Below are positions 39,266 to 48,048 of a stretch of DNA of 64,000 bases, piece by piece. Origin of the DNA: Actinomycetes bacterium (GTDB lineage Bacteria > Actinomycetota > Acidimicrobiia > Acidimicrobiales > RAAP-2). The notes beneath the pieces are model-generated. The model worked only from the letters and a program-made list of their open reading frames with translations. It did no database searches and was not told where the DNA came from. Every line of letters begins with the position of its first letter. The stretch's first letter is position 1. The DNA lies in contig JAKBNL010000001.1 in assembly GCA_021831035.1 (NCBI GenBank), forward strand, positions 1 to 64,000, in the 5' to 3' direction. The position numbers were made by a program, and so were the translations under genes.

Positions 39266-40863
39266 TGCTCATCGTCACCGGGCTGGGGATCGAGATCGGG
39301 GGACGGCGGCTCCTCGAGCCGACGTCGTTCACGATCGGCGACGGCGAGAAGGTCGGCCTGGTCGGGCGCAACGGGGCGGGCAAGTCCACCCTGCTCAAGG
39401 TCCTGCTCGGCCAGGCGACGGGTCAGGTCCGACACCAGGGCACCGTCGCGGTCCAGGGGGCCGTGGGTCACCTGCCCCAAGAGCCGGTCCCCGGCGGACT
39501 CGGCGCCGAGCCGATCGGGCTGAGCCACGTGCTGAGCGCGCGCGGCATCGACGCCCTCGACGCCGCCCTGCACGACGCCCGCCACGCGCTGGCCGCGGCC
39601 CCCGACGAGGCCACCATCGCGCACTTCACCGAGCTCGAGGAGCAGTTCCGCGAGCGCGGCGGCTACGTCGCCGAGGCCGAGGTGGCCCGGCTGGCCGACG
39701 GGCTGGGTCTGGCCCAGGACCTGCTGCTCGAGGACCTGGCGAACCTCTCGGGGGGCCAGCGCCGCCGCGTCGACCTGATGCGGGTCCTGTACCAACGGCC
39801 CGACGTGCTCGTCCTCGACGAGCCGACCAACCACCTCGATAAGGCGGCCAAGCGGTGGCTGTTCGACGAGCTGGCGCGATTCGCGGGCACCGTCCTCGTG
39901 ATCAGCCACGACCTCCCCCTCCTCGACGCCTCGATCGACCGGGTGCTGGCGCTGCGCGAGGGTCGGCTGCTCGACTACCGGGGGAACTACACCAGCTACC
40001 TGTCCCAGGACGAGGCCCGTCGCCAGGGGGAGGAGAAGCTGGCCGCGCGTCAGGACGCCAAGATCGACCAGTACGCGCGTCTGGCCGACTCCATGCGTGC
40101 CCAGACCGCCAAGCGGGCCCGGCTGGCCAAGGTCCTCGACCGGCGCGTCGAACGGCTGCGCGAGGAGCGGGTCACCGTCACCGCGCGCGAGCGCGCCGTC
40201 CGGTTCCGCCTGCCCGATCCGCCGCGCAGCGGCGACGTGCCTCTGGAGGTGCGGGGCCTGTGCGTGCACTACGGGCGCCTGCGCGTGCTCGACGACCTCG
40301 ACCTCACGATCGGACGGGGCGATCGCGTGGCCATCGTCGGGCGCAACGGCGCGGGCAAGTCGTCCCTGCTGCGCTGCGTGGCCGGGGCCCAGACGCCCAC
40401 CGCCGGCACCGTGCGCTACGGCGCCCACGTCACGGTCGGCTACTTCGCCCAGGAGAACGAGCAGCTCGACTTCTCGGTGACGGTCCTGGAGAACCTGGCC
40501 GACTCCGTCGTCGTGACCGATCCTGGCCGGCGCGCCCTCCTGGGCGCCTTCGGCCTCACCGGCGAGGCCGCCCACCAGCGGCCCGGCACCCTCTCGGGGG
40601 GCGAGCGGGCGAAGCTGGCGCTCGCCAAGCTGGCCTCCTCACGGGCCAACCTGCTCGTGCTGGACGAGCCGACCAACAACCTCGACCCCGCGAGTGTGAC
40701 GGCGCTCGGGGAGCTGATGCGCGCGTGGAAGGGGACGGTCGTGGCCGTGAGCCACGAACGGGGCTTCGTCGAGGCCCTCGAGCCGACCCACGCCGTGCTG
40801 CTGCCCGAGGAGTTCGTCGACGTCTGGGACGACCGCTACCTCGAGCTGGTCGAGCAGCGCTAG
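39265..40863 (+). CDS. ABC-F family ATPase
   Basis: This soluble protein with two ABC domains has 532 residues and no membrane segments. Walker A is GRNGAGKSTLLKVLLG and later GRNGAGKSSLLRC, with signatures LSGGQRRRVDLM and LSGGERAKLALA. The inter-domain linker is helical and charged. ABC-F proteins act on ribosomes as translation factors or antibiotic-protection proteins. Which applies is not visible. It shares its stop with the next gene in CTAG. Confidence 0.9.
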   Translation: MLIVTGLGIEIGGRRLLEPTSFTIGDGEKVGLVGRNGAGKSTLLKVLLGQATGQVRHQGTVAVQGAVGHLPQEPVPGGLGAEPIGLSHVLSARGIDALDAALHDARHALAAAPDEATIAHFTELEEQFRERGGYVAEAEVARLADGLGLAQDLLLEDLANLSGGQRRRVDLMRVLYQRPDVLVLDEPTNHLDKAAKRWLFDELARFAGTVLVISHDLPLLDASIDRVLALREGRLLDYRGNYTSYLSQDEARRQGEEKLAARQDAKIDQYARLADSMRAQTAKRARLAKVLDRRVERLREERVTVTARERAVRFRLPDPPRSGDVPLEVRGLCVHYGRLRVLDDLDLTIGRGDRVAIVGRNGAGKSSLLRCVAGAQTPTAGTVRYGAHVTVGYFAQENEQLDFSVTVLENLADSVVVTDPGRRALLGAFGLTGEAAHQRPGTLSGGERAKLALAKLASSRANLLVLDEPTNNLDPASVTALGELMRAWKGTVVAVSHERGFVEALEPTHAVLLPEEFVDVWDDRYLELVEQR

Positions 40864-41504
40864 GTCAGCCGTCGCTCCACCGCCCAGTGGGTGAGCTCGT
40901 AGCGGCTCGAGAGCTGGAGCTTGCGCAGCACCGACGAGACGTGGCTCTCGACGGTCTTGACCGAGATCGCGAGCTCGGTGGCGACGTCGCGGTAGGCGTA
41001 GCCGCGCGCGATGAGCCGCAACACCTGGCGCTCGCGGGCGGTGAGCTGGTTGAGTTCGGGGTCGACCTCGGCCTCGCCGAGGCGGCCCTCGGAGGCGAAG
41101 GCGTCGAGGACGAAGCCCGCGAGGCGCGGCGAGAAGACGGCGTCGCCGTCGGCCACGCGCAGGATCGCCTCGAGGAGCTCGGGGGCCGAGATGCTCTTGG
41201 TCACGTAGCCGCGCGCCCCGGCGCGCACGATCGCGATCACGTCCTCGGCCGCGTCCGAGACCGACAGGGCGAGGAAGCGCACCTCGGGTGCGGCGGTCAG
41301 CACCTCGCGCAGCACGGCCTCGCCGCCGCCACCGGGCATGTGCACGTCGAGCAGGACCACGTCGGGGCGGCGCTCGAGGATCATCTCGATCGCCACCGGG
41401 ACCTCGTCGGCGGACCCCACGATCTCGACCGTGTCGGCGAGCTCGGCGCGCAGCCCGGCCAGGATGAGCCCGTGGTCATCGACCAGGAACACCCGTGGTC
41501 TCAC
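40860..41504 (-). CDS. LuxR/NarL-type response regulator (partner of PspC-domain kinase)
   Basis: This response regulator has 214 residues: a receiver with FLVDDHGLILAGL and phospho-Asp in VVLLDVHMPGG, and a LuxR HTH at the C terminus (LTARERQVLRLIARGYAYRDVATEL, SVKTVESHVSSVLRKL). The GTG overlaps the kinase stop by 4 bases. The kinase-regulator pair resembles MacRS/LiaSR-type envelope-stress systems. Confidence 0.92.
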   Translation of the reverse strand: MRPRVFLVDDHGLILAGLRAELADTVEIVGSADEVPVAIEMILERRPDVVLLDVHMPGGGGEAVLREVLTAAPEVRFLALSVSDAAEDVIAIVRAGARGYVTKSISAPELLEAILRVADGDAVFSPRLAGFVLDAFASEGRLGEAEVDPELNQLTARERQVLRLIARGYAYRDVATELAISVKTVESHVSSVLRKLQLSSRYELTHWAVERRLT

Positions 41505-42748
41505 GCGAGCGCGACCTCCAGGGCCACCTCGGTGCCCTCGCCGGGGGCCGAGCGCACCGTGGCCGTGCCGCCGCGCGCGGCGAGACGCTCGCGGATCGAC
41601 ACGGCGAGGCCGCGGCGGTCCTCGGGCACGGCGGCCGGGTCGAAGCCCCGTCCGCGGTCGCGCACGAAGAGGGAGGCCGTGGTGGGCTCGACCTCGGCGT
41701 AGATCGAGACGCGCTCGGCGCCCGACCAGCGGGCCGCGTTTATCGCCGCCTCACGTCCCGCGGCCACGAAGTCGGCCAGCGCCTCGGTGAGGGTGGCCTC
41801 GCCGACGACCACCAACTCGACGCGCACCCCGTAGTCGCCCTCGATCTCGCCGACGAGGGCGTCGAGCGCCCCCGCCAGGGTGGCCACGGGACTGGTCGTC
41901 GCGGGGCCGAAGAGCCATTGGCGCAGCTCGCGCTCCTGGGTACGCGCGAGGCGGGTCACCTGGCTGGGGTCGTCGGCCGAGCGCTCGATGAGCGTGAGGG
42001 TCTGGAGGACTGAGTCGTGCAGGTGCGCCGCCAGCTTCGCGCGCTCTTCCACGCGTACGCGCGAGCGGCGCTCGTCGGTGAGGTCGTGCACCAGGCTCAG
42101 CCACCACGGGGCGAGCAGCACCACGGCGCCGGCGACGACGAACGCCGCACCGAAGATGGCGGCCGGCGCGCCCCGATCGAAGGGTCGCGAGACGAGCACG
42201 ACGAGGCGGACCCCGAGCAGGACGAGCACGACGCCGACGAGCACCCGCACGAAGGCCGAGGTCCGCGTCCACTCCGCGCGGGTGCGCAGCAGGGGCGTGT
42301 TGCGCCCGATCTCCTCGAGTCGCTGGCGCTCCTCGGACGTGGCGCCCCGCCACACCACGATGAGCCCGAGGACCGAGAGGAGGAAGGCCCACGAGAGGGG
42401 GCCGAGCAGCGCCTGGCTGAAGGGGTGCAGCACGAGCAGCACGAGCACCCCGACGGCCACGGCGACCGCCACGCGCGCCAGCCGGTTGCGTCCGCCGAGG
42501 AGCCGAGCCGCGATGGAGCGGTCCTCGCCCGCCCGGGCCACCGTGAGCCAGAGGGCGAAGTAGGCGACCAATCCCACCCCCCAGAGCAGCGCCACGACAC
42601 AGGTGACGACGCGCACGGCCCGCTCGCTCACCCCGAGCCGGATGGCGAGGCCGCCGCAGACCCCGCCCACGAGGGCGTTGTCGGCGCCGCGGCGCAGCGG
42701 GCGGTGGGGGACCCCGATCTCGGCGCGCGGCGGGGTGATGACGCTCAT
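41501..42748 (-). CDS. PspC-domain sensor histidine kinase
   Basis: This kinase has about 415 residues. The N-terminal PspC domain (NALVGGVCGGLAIRLGVSERAVR) contains a hydrophobic helix, and about four further membrane segments follow. The dimerisation/His box is KLAAHLHDSVLQTLTL, and the HATPase has VRDRGRGFDPAAV. The start is uncertain: MSVITPP at 42748 was chosen, a GTG at 42766 is possible, and neither has a good ribosome binding site. PspC kinases respond to envelope stress. Confidence 0.88.
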   Translation of the reverse strand: MSVITPPRAEIGVPHRPLRRGADNALVGGVCGGLAIRLGVSERAVRVVTCVVALLWGVGLVAYFALWLTVARAGEDRSIAARLLGGRNRLARVAVAVAVGVLVLLVLHPFSQALLGPLSWAFLLSVLGLIVVWRGATSEERQRLEEIGRNTPLLRTRAEWTRTSAFVRVLVGVVLVLLGVRLVVLVSRPFDRGAPAAIFGAAFVVAGAVVLLAPWWLSLVHDLTDERRSRVRVEERAKLAAHLHDSVLQTLTLIERSADDPSQVTRLARTQERELRQWLFGPATTSPVATLAGALDALVGEIEGDYGVRVELVVVGEATLTEALADFVAAGREAAINAARWSGAERVSIYAEVEPTTASLFVRDRGRGFDPAAVPEDRRGLAVSIRERLAARGGTATVRSAPGEGTEVALEVALA

Positions 42749-42866
42749 CGAGAGGAAGTCTCGCACCGGGACCCGGGCCGCGCCCTGCGGGAGAACCCCG
42801 ACACGAACCCCCTGGTGGAAGTGGCGCTCAGGGATCCTCCCCATCGCCGGGGCGGCGCGCCCGACC

Positions 42867-42872
42867 TAGTTT
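42867..42872 (+). promoter_or_regulatory. -10 element (TAGTTT) of the leaderless PspC-protein gene
   Basis: TAGTTT, six bases, then the ATG at 42879. Confidence 0.5.
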
Positions 42873-42878
42873 CGGCGC

Positions 42879-43814
42879 ATGAGCGATCCCGCCTCGACCG
42901 CGCCGGAGCCGCCACCCGAGACGACGGCGTCGACGGCCCCGCCCCCCCTGGGCGCTTCGCCGAAGGTCCGCCACCTCGCGCGCAGCTCGAGTCACCGAGT
43001 CCTCGGCGGGGTGTGCGGGGGGGTCGCCGAGCGTTTCGACGTGGACCCCGTCGTGGTACGGGTCATCTTCGTCGTCCTCGCCCTGTTCTGGGGCTTCGGG
43101 GTCCTGGTCTACCTCGCGATGTGGGTGGTCGTCCCGGGCGACGGCGCCGCGCTCGACGCGCCGGTCCCCGAGGCCGGCCACGCCGGCTGGTGGCTGCGGG
43201 TGGCGCTGCCCTTGGGCGTGCTCGTCGCGGCCGCCGTCGTGGTCCTCGCGGTGGTCGGCCACGCCGGGGTGCGACCGGCGCGCGGGCTCGGGCTCTTCTG
43301 GGTCCTCTGCCTGGTCATCCTGGCCGTGGTGGCGCTGCGCAGCCCCTCGCGGCGCCTCACCCTGCGCCGCGTCGTCGCGCTGGGCTTCTTGGGGCTCGTG
43401 AGCCTCGTCACACTCGCCGTGACCGCCCTCCTCGTCACCCTCTCGATCGTGGGAGTACCGATCGAGGGCGGGTCGGGCGCGCACGTCTACACCCCGATCG
43501 CGCTCGACCAGATCCCCTCGGCCTACCGCGGCGCCTACGGCGAGACGAGGATCGACCTCACCCAGATCCCCTTCGGCCTCGGCGCCTACCACGTGCGCGC
43601 CACCCAGGCGGTCGGCCAGTTGATCGTCGATGTGCCCACCGACGTGCGCGTCGTGGTGACGAGCCACGTCGGCCTCGGCCAGTCCTCGGGCCCCGGCTAC
43701 GGGCCGCGGACCGTCTATCCCGCGCTCACCAAGGGACGCGTCGGCACGCTGGTGCTCGACCTCGCGGTGGGCATCGGACGGATCGAGGTCGACCAGGTCC
43801 CGTCGGCCCCCTAG
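42879..43814 (+). CDS. PspC domain membrane protein
   Basis: This 311-residue protein has an acidic Pro/Thr-rich N terminus and a PspC domain (SHRVLGGVCGGVAERFDVDPVVVR). Four further membrane helices follow. A C-terminal extracytoplasmic beta domain of the LiaF/DUF4097 kind ends in YPALTKGRVGTLVLDLAVGIGRI. It is divergent from the PspC kinase, so the three genes probably form one envelope-stress module. It shares a CTAG stop with the next gene. Confidence 0.85.
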   Translation: MSDPASTAPEPPPETTASTAPPPLGASPKVRHLARSSSHRVLGGVCGGVAERFDVDPVVVRVIFVVLALFWGFGVLVYLAMWVVVPGDGAALDAPVPEAGHAGWWLRVALPLGVLVAAAVVVLAVVGHAGVRPARGLGLFWVLCLVILAVVALRSPSRRLTLRRVVALGFLGLVSLVTLAVTALLVTLSIVGVPIEGGSGAHVYTPIALDQIPSAYRGAYGETRIDLTQIPFGLGAYHVRATQAVGQLIVDVPTDVRVVVTSHVGLGQSSGPGYGPRTVYPALTKGRVGTLVLDLAVGIGRIEVDQVPSAP

Positions 43815-44962
43815 GGGGCGACGACCCCGTGGGCGTCGAGGCCGGTGGCGTGGGGCGCGATCGTGACCTCACCCGGCGCGCGGGCCAGCACCTGCCAGTG
43901 CGCGCCCGAGCGCGTGGTGAAGGTGTAGACGGGGAGCCACCAGGTCTCCCCTCCGCGCACGACGAAGGCGCGCAGGCCGAGTGTGGCGCGGACCAGGGCC
44001 GGCCGGGCCGGGGCGCGTGGCCCGACCGAGGCCGGGCCGGCGCCCCCGCGCAGGGATCCCAGGGCACCGGCGGGCGACTCGAGGGCGTAGGGGACGTCGC
44101 GGGCCACCGCGACGTCCGGGCCGGCCGCGAAGACCAGCCGGCCCCGGGCGTCGACGCCGAGAACGACGCGCTGGTCGGTGGGCAGGCCCCCGTGGGTCAC
44201 GACGAAGGTCGCCGTGACCTCGCGGTAGACGTCGCTCGGGGTGGCACCGTCCATCATCGCGTCCACGTAGGTGGCCCGCCCGAGGGTGAGGTCGAGCCCG
44301 AGGTGGGCCAGCAGCCGCGCGGCGCGCGCGCGCAGGCGGGCCCGCTCGGCGGCGCTGCGCACCGGGCCGGCCGACTGGGTGGCCGGGGCGATCGAGGGCG
44401 AGCTCGACGAGTAGCTCCACTGGGGTACGGCCCCGCCCACCACCACGACGGTGGCGCCGGGCGGCCGGCCCACCTGCCAGCTGGTCGGGCCCGTGCCGAG
44501 GCGCACCTCGGGCCCGGTGACGCCGAGGGCCCGGGCGAGCCGCCGGGTCTCACCCGCCAGATCCGCGGGGTGGGTCAGGCGGCTCACCGCGACCGAGGCG
44601 GGCCCGGGCGGGCCCGGGGCCAGTCGCAGGGGCGGCGGCGCGCTGGCGCTCGGCAGGGCGGCGGCCTCCACGGTGCCGAAGGCCGCGGGACCGGCCGTCG
44701 GTGGTGGGGGCACCGCCGCGGCGACCTCGACGGCACCGAAGGCCGGGGAGACCTCCCCGAGGGCGCTCACCGCCCCCACGGTGAGTGCGACGCTCGCCGC
44801 CGCGGCCGCCGCCACGCGCCAGACGAAGGGGCGCACGACCCGCGCCGGGCGCCGCTCGGCCACCACGCGCGCGACGAGCCCCTCGGGCAGTGCGTAGGGC
44901 CGGCCGGCCACCGGGTCGGCCGCCCGCAGTCGTCGCTCCAGGTCGTCCATAGCTCTACTCAC
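43811..44962 (-). CDS. Putative membrane anti-sigma protein
   Basis: This 383-residue protein lies two to six bases after an ECF sigma factor on the same strand, so an anti-sigma role is inferred from position. The short cytoplasmic N terminus (MDDLERRLRAADP) is followed by one membrane helix (WRVAAAAAASVALTVGAVSAL). A large Pro/Ala/Gly-rich extracytoplasmic part ends in a compact domain. No HxxxCxxC zinc anti-sigma motif is present. The GTG at 44962 was used; an ATG four codons later is possible. Confidence 0.65.
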   Translation of the reverse strand: MSRAMDDLERRLRAADPVAGRPYALPEGLVARVVAERRPARVVRPFVWRVAAAAAASVALTVGAVSALGEVSPAFGAVEVAAAVPPPPTAGPAAFGTVEAAALPSASAPPPLRLAPGPPGPASVAVSRLTHPADLAGETRRLARALGVTGPEVRLGTGPTSWQVGRPPGATVVVVGGAVPQWSYSSSSPSIAPATQSAGPVRSAAERARLRARAARLLAHLGLDLTLGRATYVDAMMDGATPSDVYREVTATFVVTHGGLPTDQRVVLGVDARGRLVFAAGPDVAVARDVPYALESPAGALGSLRGGAGPASVGPRAPARPALVRATLGLRAFVVRGGETWWLPVYTFTTRSGAHWQVLARAPGEVTIAPHATGLDAHGVVAP

Positions 44963-44968
44963 CCCCTG

Positions 44969-45493
44969 TCACGAGGCGCCCGCCTCTTTCGGGTCGTCCT
45001 CTCCCAGGGCGAGCGCCGCCCGGAGCCGTCCCCGGGCTCGGCTGAGGCGCACCGCGGCGGCGTTGGCGGTGATCCCGAGGTGTTCGGCCAGGTCCCGGGG
45101 CTCGTAGCCGTCCCAGGCGTTGAGGGTCACGATCTCGCGGTCGTCCTCGCTGAGCGAGGCGAGCGCCTGGGCCAAAGCGACGTCGGCCACGACCCTCTCC
45201 TCGGCCGGCGGGTCGTTGGGGGCGGGTCGGAGCGAGGCCTGCAGCGCCCGCCGCCGGCCGCTGGAGCGCCGGGCGTTGCGCAGGACGTTGCGCGCGACCC
45301 CGATCATCCAGGGGCGCTCGGCGTCGGCCGGGACGTCGTCGAGGCGCCGCCAGACGACCAGCAGCGTCTCTTCGACGAGGTCGTCGAGGTCGGCCGGGCT
45401 CACGGGGTAGAGACGCCGGCGCAGGTAGTCGCCCACGGCCGAGGCGTGCTCGTCGACGAGCCGGCGGAAACGGTCCTCGTCCCGGGGGGCCAC
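44969..45493 (-). CDS. ECF-type RNA polymerase sigma factor
   Basis: This sigma factor has 174 residues. Sigma-2 (DEHASAVGDYLRRRLYPVSPADLDDLVEETLLVVW), RPWMIGVARNVLRNARR, and sigma-4 with the HTH (EPRDLAEHLGITANAAAVRLSRARGRLR) are all present. The GTG at 45493 was chosen; upstream sequence in this frame lies in the epimerase gene. It is followed by the putative anti-sigma gene. Confidence 0.9.
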   Translation of the reverse strand: MAPRDEDRFRRLVDEHASAVGDYLRRRLYPVSPADLDDLVEETLLVVWRRLDDVPADAERPWMIGVARNVLRNARRSSGRRRALQASLRPAPNDPPAEERVVADVALAQALASLSEDDREIVTLNAWDGYEPRDLAEHLGITANAAAVRLSRARGRLRAALALGEDDPKEAGAS

Positions 45494-45522
45494 GTGCGCC
45501 TCTGTCCGCCTGCGGCGCCCTC

Positions 45523-46494
45523 TTACCGCGACGCCGCGAGCAGGCGCGCCTCGGCCGCAGCCGAGAGCCACCGGTCGGCCCAGGGCCGCGCCCCCCACCA
45601 CTCGACGACGTCGTCGACGCTCTCCTCGAGCGCCCGGGCGACCAGGCCGGCCGCCCGGGCGCGGGTCGTGTCGAGGGTGCCGACGGCCTCGGGGCGCGGA
45701 CTCCACAGGGGGAAGCGTTCCGCGAGGTCGGCGGCCCGGACGGCCTCGGCCGACACTTCGACCACCCGGGCCCCGGCCGGGGCCGCGTGGGCGACGATTC
45801 GCTCGATCACCTCGACGAAGGGCAGCCCCCCGGAGGGCGCGGCCACGTGGAAGGGGCCGGTCAGGCCGTCGTCCAGCACGCCGAGGGCGAAGGCGGCGAG
45901 GTCGCGCGCGTCGATCCACTGCAGGCGCGCCTCGCGCGGGCCGGGCACCGCGATCTCGCCGCCGCGTCGGGCCCGGGCGACCCAGTAGGGGAAGCGCAGC
46001 GTGTGGTCGTGGGCGCCGATCACGTAGGTCGGGCGCACGATCGTGACGTCGGCGCCGAAGCGTCGACGGGCCGCGCGCTCGCAAGCCGCCTTCAGGGGGC
46101 CGTAGGTGGCGGGGGTGACGACCGAGTCCGGATCCAGTCCCTCCTCGGGCCACAGCTCGAGCTCGTCCTCGGTCGCGTCACGACGGTCGGTCTCGCGGTA
46201 GGCCGAGATCGAGGAGACCTGCAGGTGGCGTCCGCCGCGGTCGCCCAGGGCGTCGGCCAGGCGGTCGACGTCGTTCGGGCGGTAGGCGATGACGTCGAGC
46301 GTCGCGTCGAAGCGGCGTCCCTCGAGCGCGCGCAGGTCGCCGCCGCGATCGCCCACCAGACGCTCGACCGTCTCGGGGAGGTCGCTCGCGGTGCGTCCCC
46401 GGTTGAGGACCGTGACCGAGTGGCCGTGGTGCCAGGCTGACCAGGCGAGGGCCCGCCCGACGAACGACGTCCCACCGACGATAAGGACCCTCAC
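45523..46494 (-). CDS. NAD-dependent epimerase/dehydratase-like protein
   Basis: This extended SDR has 323 residues. The Rossmann motif is VLIVGGTSFVGRALA, and VSSISAYRETD and ATYGPLKAACE stand at the Ser-Tyr-Lys centre. The group resembles chloroplast-stem-loop/isoflavone reductase-like proteins. GAAGGAGG precedes the GTG. The substrate is unknown. Confidence 0.8.
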   Translation of the reverse strand: MRVLIVGGTSFVGRALAWSAWHHGHSVTVLNRGRTASDLPETVERLVGDRGGDLRALEGRRFDATLDVIAYRPNDVDRLADALGDRGGRHLQVSSISAYRETDRRDATEDELELWPEEGLDPDSVVTPATYGPLKAACERAARRRFGADVTIVRPTYVIGAHDHTLRFPYWVARARRGGEIAVPGPREARLQWIDARDLAAFALGVLDDGLTGPFHVAAPSGGLPFVEVIERIVAHAAPAGARVVEVSAEAVRAADLAERFPLWSPRPEAVGTLDTTRARAAGLVARALEESVDDVVEWWGARPWADRWLSAAAEARLLAASR

Positions 46495-46520
46495 GGCACC
46501 CCTCCTTCGGCCCGGCCGCT

Positions 46521-47135
46521 CTAGAGGAAGCCGACTCGCGAGAGGGGCCAGATCCGCAGGATGGCCTTGCCGACGATATCCGAGCGCGGGACCGTCCCCC
46601 AGTATCGGCTGTCGCAGCTGTTGGCCTCGTTGTCGCCGAGCATGAAGTAGTTGTTGGCCGCCACCGTCACCGAGCCGATCGGCTTGCCCAGGACCGGGTT
46701 GTGCGTCCACCACTGCTTCAGCCGGTGGCCGTTCACGTAGATGGTGTTGCCGCGGCTGGTCAGGTGGTCGCCGGGCAGCCCGATGACCCGCTTCACGAGG
46801 TCGGGCACGGCGTCACCGCACTGGACCTTCACCCCCGGGGGCGCCCGGAAGACGACGACGTCGCCGATGTGGATCGTCCCGAACTCCACCGAGAGCTTCG
46901 AGACGATGATCCGGTCGCCGATATGCAGGGTGGGCTCCATCGAGCCGGAGGGGATGAAGTAGGTCTGGAAGGCGTAAGCCCTGATCAAAAGGGATACGCC
47001 GACGGCGACGACGAGCACGATCAGCCACTCGAGCACGGGGTGCATCTTGCGCGCGCGCGCCGGGGCGACCTCGGGGGCGACCTCGGGGGCGACTCCCGCG
47101 ACGGCCGGATCGTCGGCGGTCGGGGGGCTGGACAC
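46521..47135 (-). CDS. lepB: Signal peptidase I
   Basis: This enzyme cleaves Sec and Tat signal peptides. It has 204 residues: a cytoplasmic Ala/Pro-rich N terminus with a short repeat (APEVAPEVAP), one membrane helix (LEWLIVLVVAVGVSLLI), catalytic Ser in IPSGSMEPTL, catalytic Lys in LVKRVIGLPGD, and the box GDNEANSCDSRYWG. The GTG start lies seven bases after TAACCT (47143-47148), so it is possibly leaderless. Confidence 0.93.
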   Translation of the reverse strand: MSSPPTADDPAVAGVAPEVAPEVAPARARKMHPVLEWLIVLVVAVGVSLLIRAYAFQTYFIPSGSMEPTLHIGDRIIVSKLSVEFGTIHIGDVVVFRAPPGVKVQCGDAVPDLVKRVIGLPGDHLTSRGNTIYVNGHRLKQWWTHNPVLGKPIGSVTVAANNYFMLGDNEANSCDSRYWGTVPRSDIVGKAILRIWPLSRVGFL

Positions 47136-47142
47136 CCGGACG

Positions 47143-47148
47143 AGGTTA
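47143..47148 (-). promoter_or_regulatory. -10 element (TAACCT) of lepB
   Basis: TAACCT on the minus strand stands seven bases before the lepB GTG. No ribosome binding site is present. Confidence 0.4.
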
Positions 47149-47206
47149 CCGGCTCGCCACCGGCGCCCCCGGGTCGGGTCGTCGGCACGGGCGCCGTACG
47201 GTCAGG

Positions 47207-47234
47207 TATACTAACAGATGTAGTAAGCATTACT
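47207..47234 (+). promoter_or_regulatory. Promoter and overlapping inverted repeats of the hsp20-merR operon
   Basis: The -10 TATACT (47207-47212) overlaps TACTA-N7-TAGTA (47209-47225), and AGTAA-GCA-TTACT (47222-47234) follows. These lie just before AAAGGAGG of hsp20. The N7 spacing resembles the HspR-associated HAIR element, though the bases do not. The MerR protein downstream is the natural candidate repressor. Confidence 0.55.
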
Positions 47235-47249
47235 GAAAGGAGGTTGCCC

Positions 47250-47666
47250 ATGCTGATGCTGACCGACCCGCTGCGGCGCTGGGACCGCCTCGTCGAGGAG
47301 GGACCCCAGTTGGCCGCGATGGACGCGTACCGGCTCGGTGACGTGATCACGGTGCAGTTCGACCTGCCCGGGGTGGACCCGGACACCATCGACCTGCAGA
47401 TCGAGCGCGGCGAGTTGCGCCTGAACGCGAAGCGCACGGTCGCGCTGCCCGAGGGCGCGAAGTACTTCGTTCGCGAGCGCTCCGAGACGACCATCACGCG
47501 TCGGGTGCTGCTCGGCGACGTGCTCGACGTCGAGCACGTGGACGCCGAGTACACCAACGGGGTGCTCACCCTGCGGATCCCGCTCTCGGAGCACGCCCGA
47601 CCGCGCAAGGTCCGGGTCCACTCGACCGAGTCCGAGCGCAAGATCCTCACGGCCGAGACGGCCTGA
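47250..47666 (+). CDS. Hsp20/alpha-crystallin small heat-shock protein (first copy)
   Basis: This ATP-independent chaperone has 138 residues, with an alpha-crystallin domain (VITVQFDLPGVDPDTIDLQIERG to GVLTLRIPLSEHARPRKV). AAAGGAGG precedes the ATG. The MerR regulator gene begins on the last base (TGATG), forming an hsp20-merR operon like hspR-associated operons. Confidence 0.9.
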   Translation: MLMLTDPLRRWDRLVEEGPQLAAMDAYRLGDVITVQFDLPGVDPDTIDLQIERGELRLNAKRTVALPEGAKYFVRERSETTITRRVLLGDVLDVEHVDAEYTNGVLTLRIPLSEHARPRKVRVHSTESERKILTAETA

Positions 47667-48016
47667 TGTCGACGGGGCCCCGACGGGGGGCGGCGACGCC
47701 CCCCGCGGGGCGGCCGTGGCGCGAGCGGGTGGTCGATCCCGACGAGCCGCTCTTCACGATGGCCGTGGCGATCGACCTGCTCGGTACGACCCCTCACGCG
47801 CTGCGCCGCCTGGAATCGGCGATCGACTTCGCGGGCGAGCGGCCCTCGGGCAACCAGCGCCGCTATTCGGTGCGCGACCTCGAGGTGTTGAGTGCGCTGT
47901 GCGAGCTCTACGACCGGGGGCTGTCGCCCCAGACGGTCGCCACGGTCCACCGCGAGCTCGGGATCGCCCTGCCCGCGGGAGACCGGTCACCCCGACCTGG
48001 TGCGGGTGTCGGGTAG
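47666..48016 (+). CDS. MerR family regulator, HspR-like
   Basis: This small regulator has 116 residues with one MerR HTH (FTMAVAIDLLGTTPHALRRLE, RRYSVRDLEVLSALCELYD). The long effector domain of classical MerR proteins is absent, as in HspR. It is coupled to hsp20 and probably represses it through the repeats upstream. Confidence 0.8.
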   Translation: MSTGPRRGAATPPAGRPWRERVVDPDEPLFTMAVAIDLLGTTPHALRRLESAIDFAGERPSGNQRRYSVRDLEVLSALCELYDRGLSPQTVATVHRELGIALPAGDRSPRPGAGVG

Positions 48017-48034
48017 GGCCGCCACGACCCTCGC

Positions 48035-48040
48035 TACGCT
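48035..48040 (+). promoter_or_regulatory. -10 element (TACGCT) of the Smr gene
   Basis: TACGCT stands eight bases before the GTG at 48049. Confidence 0.4.
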
Positions 48041-48048
48041 GCGGGCCG

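Noticed and set aside
42017..45988. Very long plus-strand open frame of about 1300 codons
   Set aside because: It overlaps six well-supported genes and has the Arg/Gly/Pro-rich composition expected of an out-of-frame reading in high-GC DNA.
47060..47100. Tandem GACCTCGGGGGC repeat
   Set aside because: It is two copies inside lepB coding for APEV repeats in the cytoplasmic tail; too short to be a functional DNA repeat.
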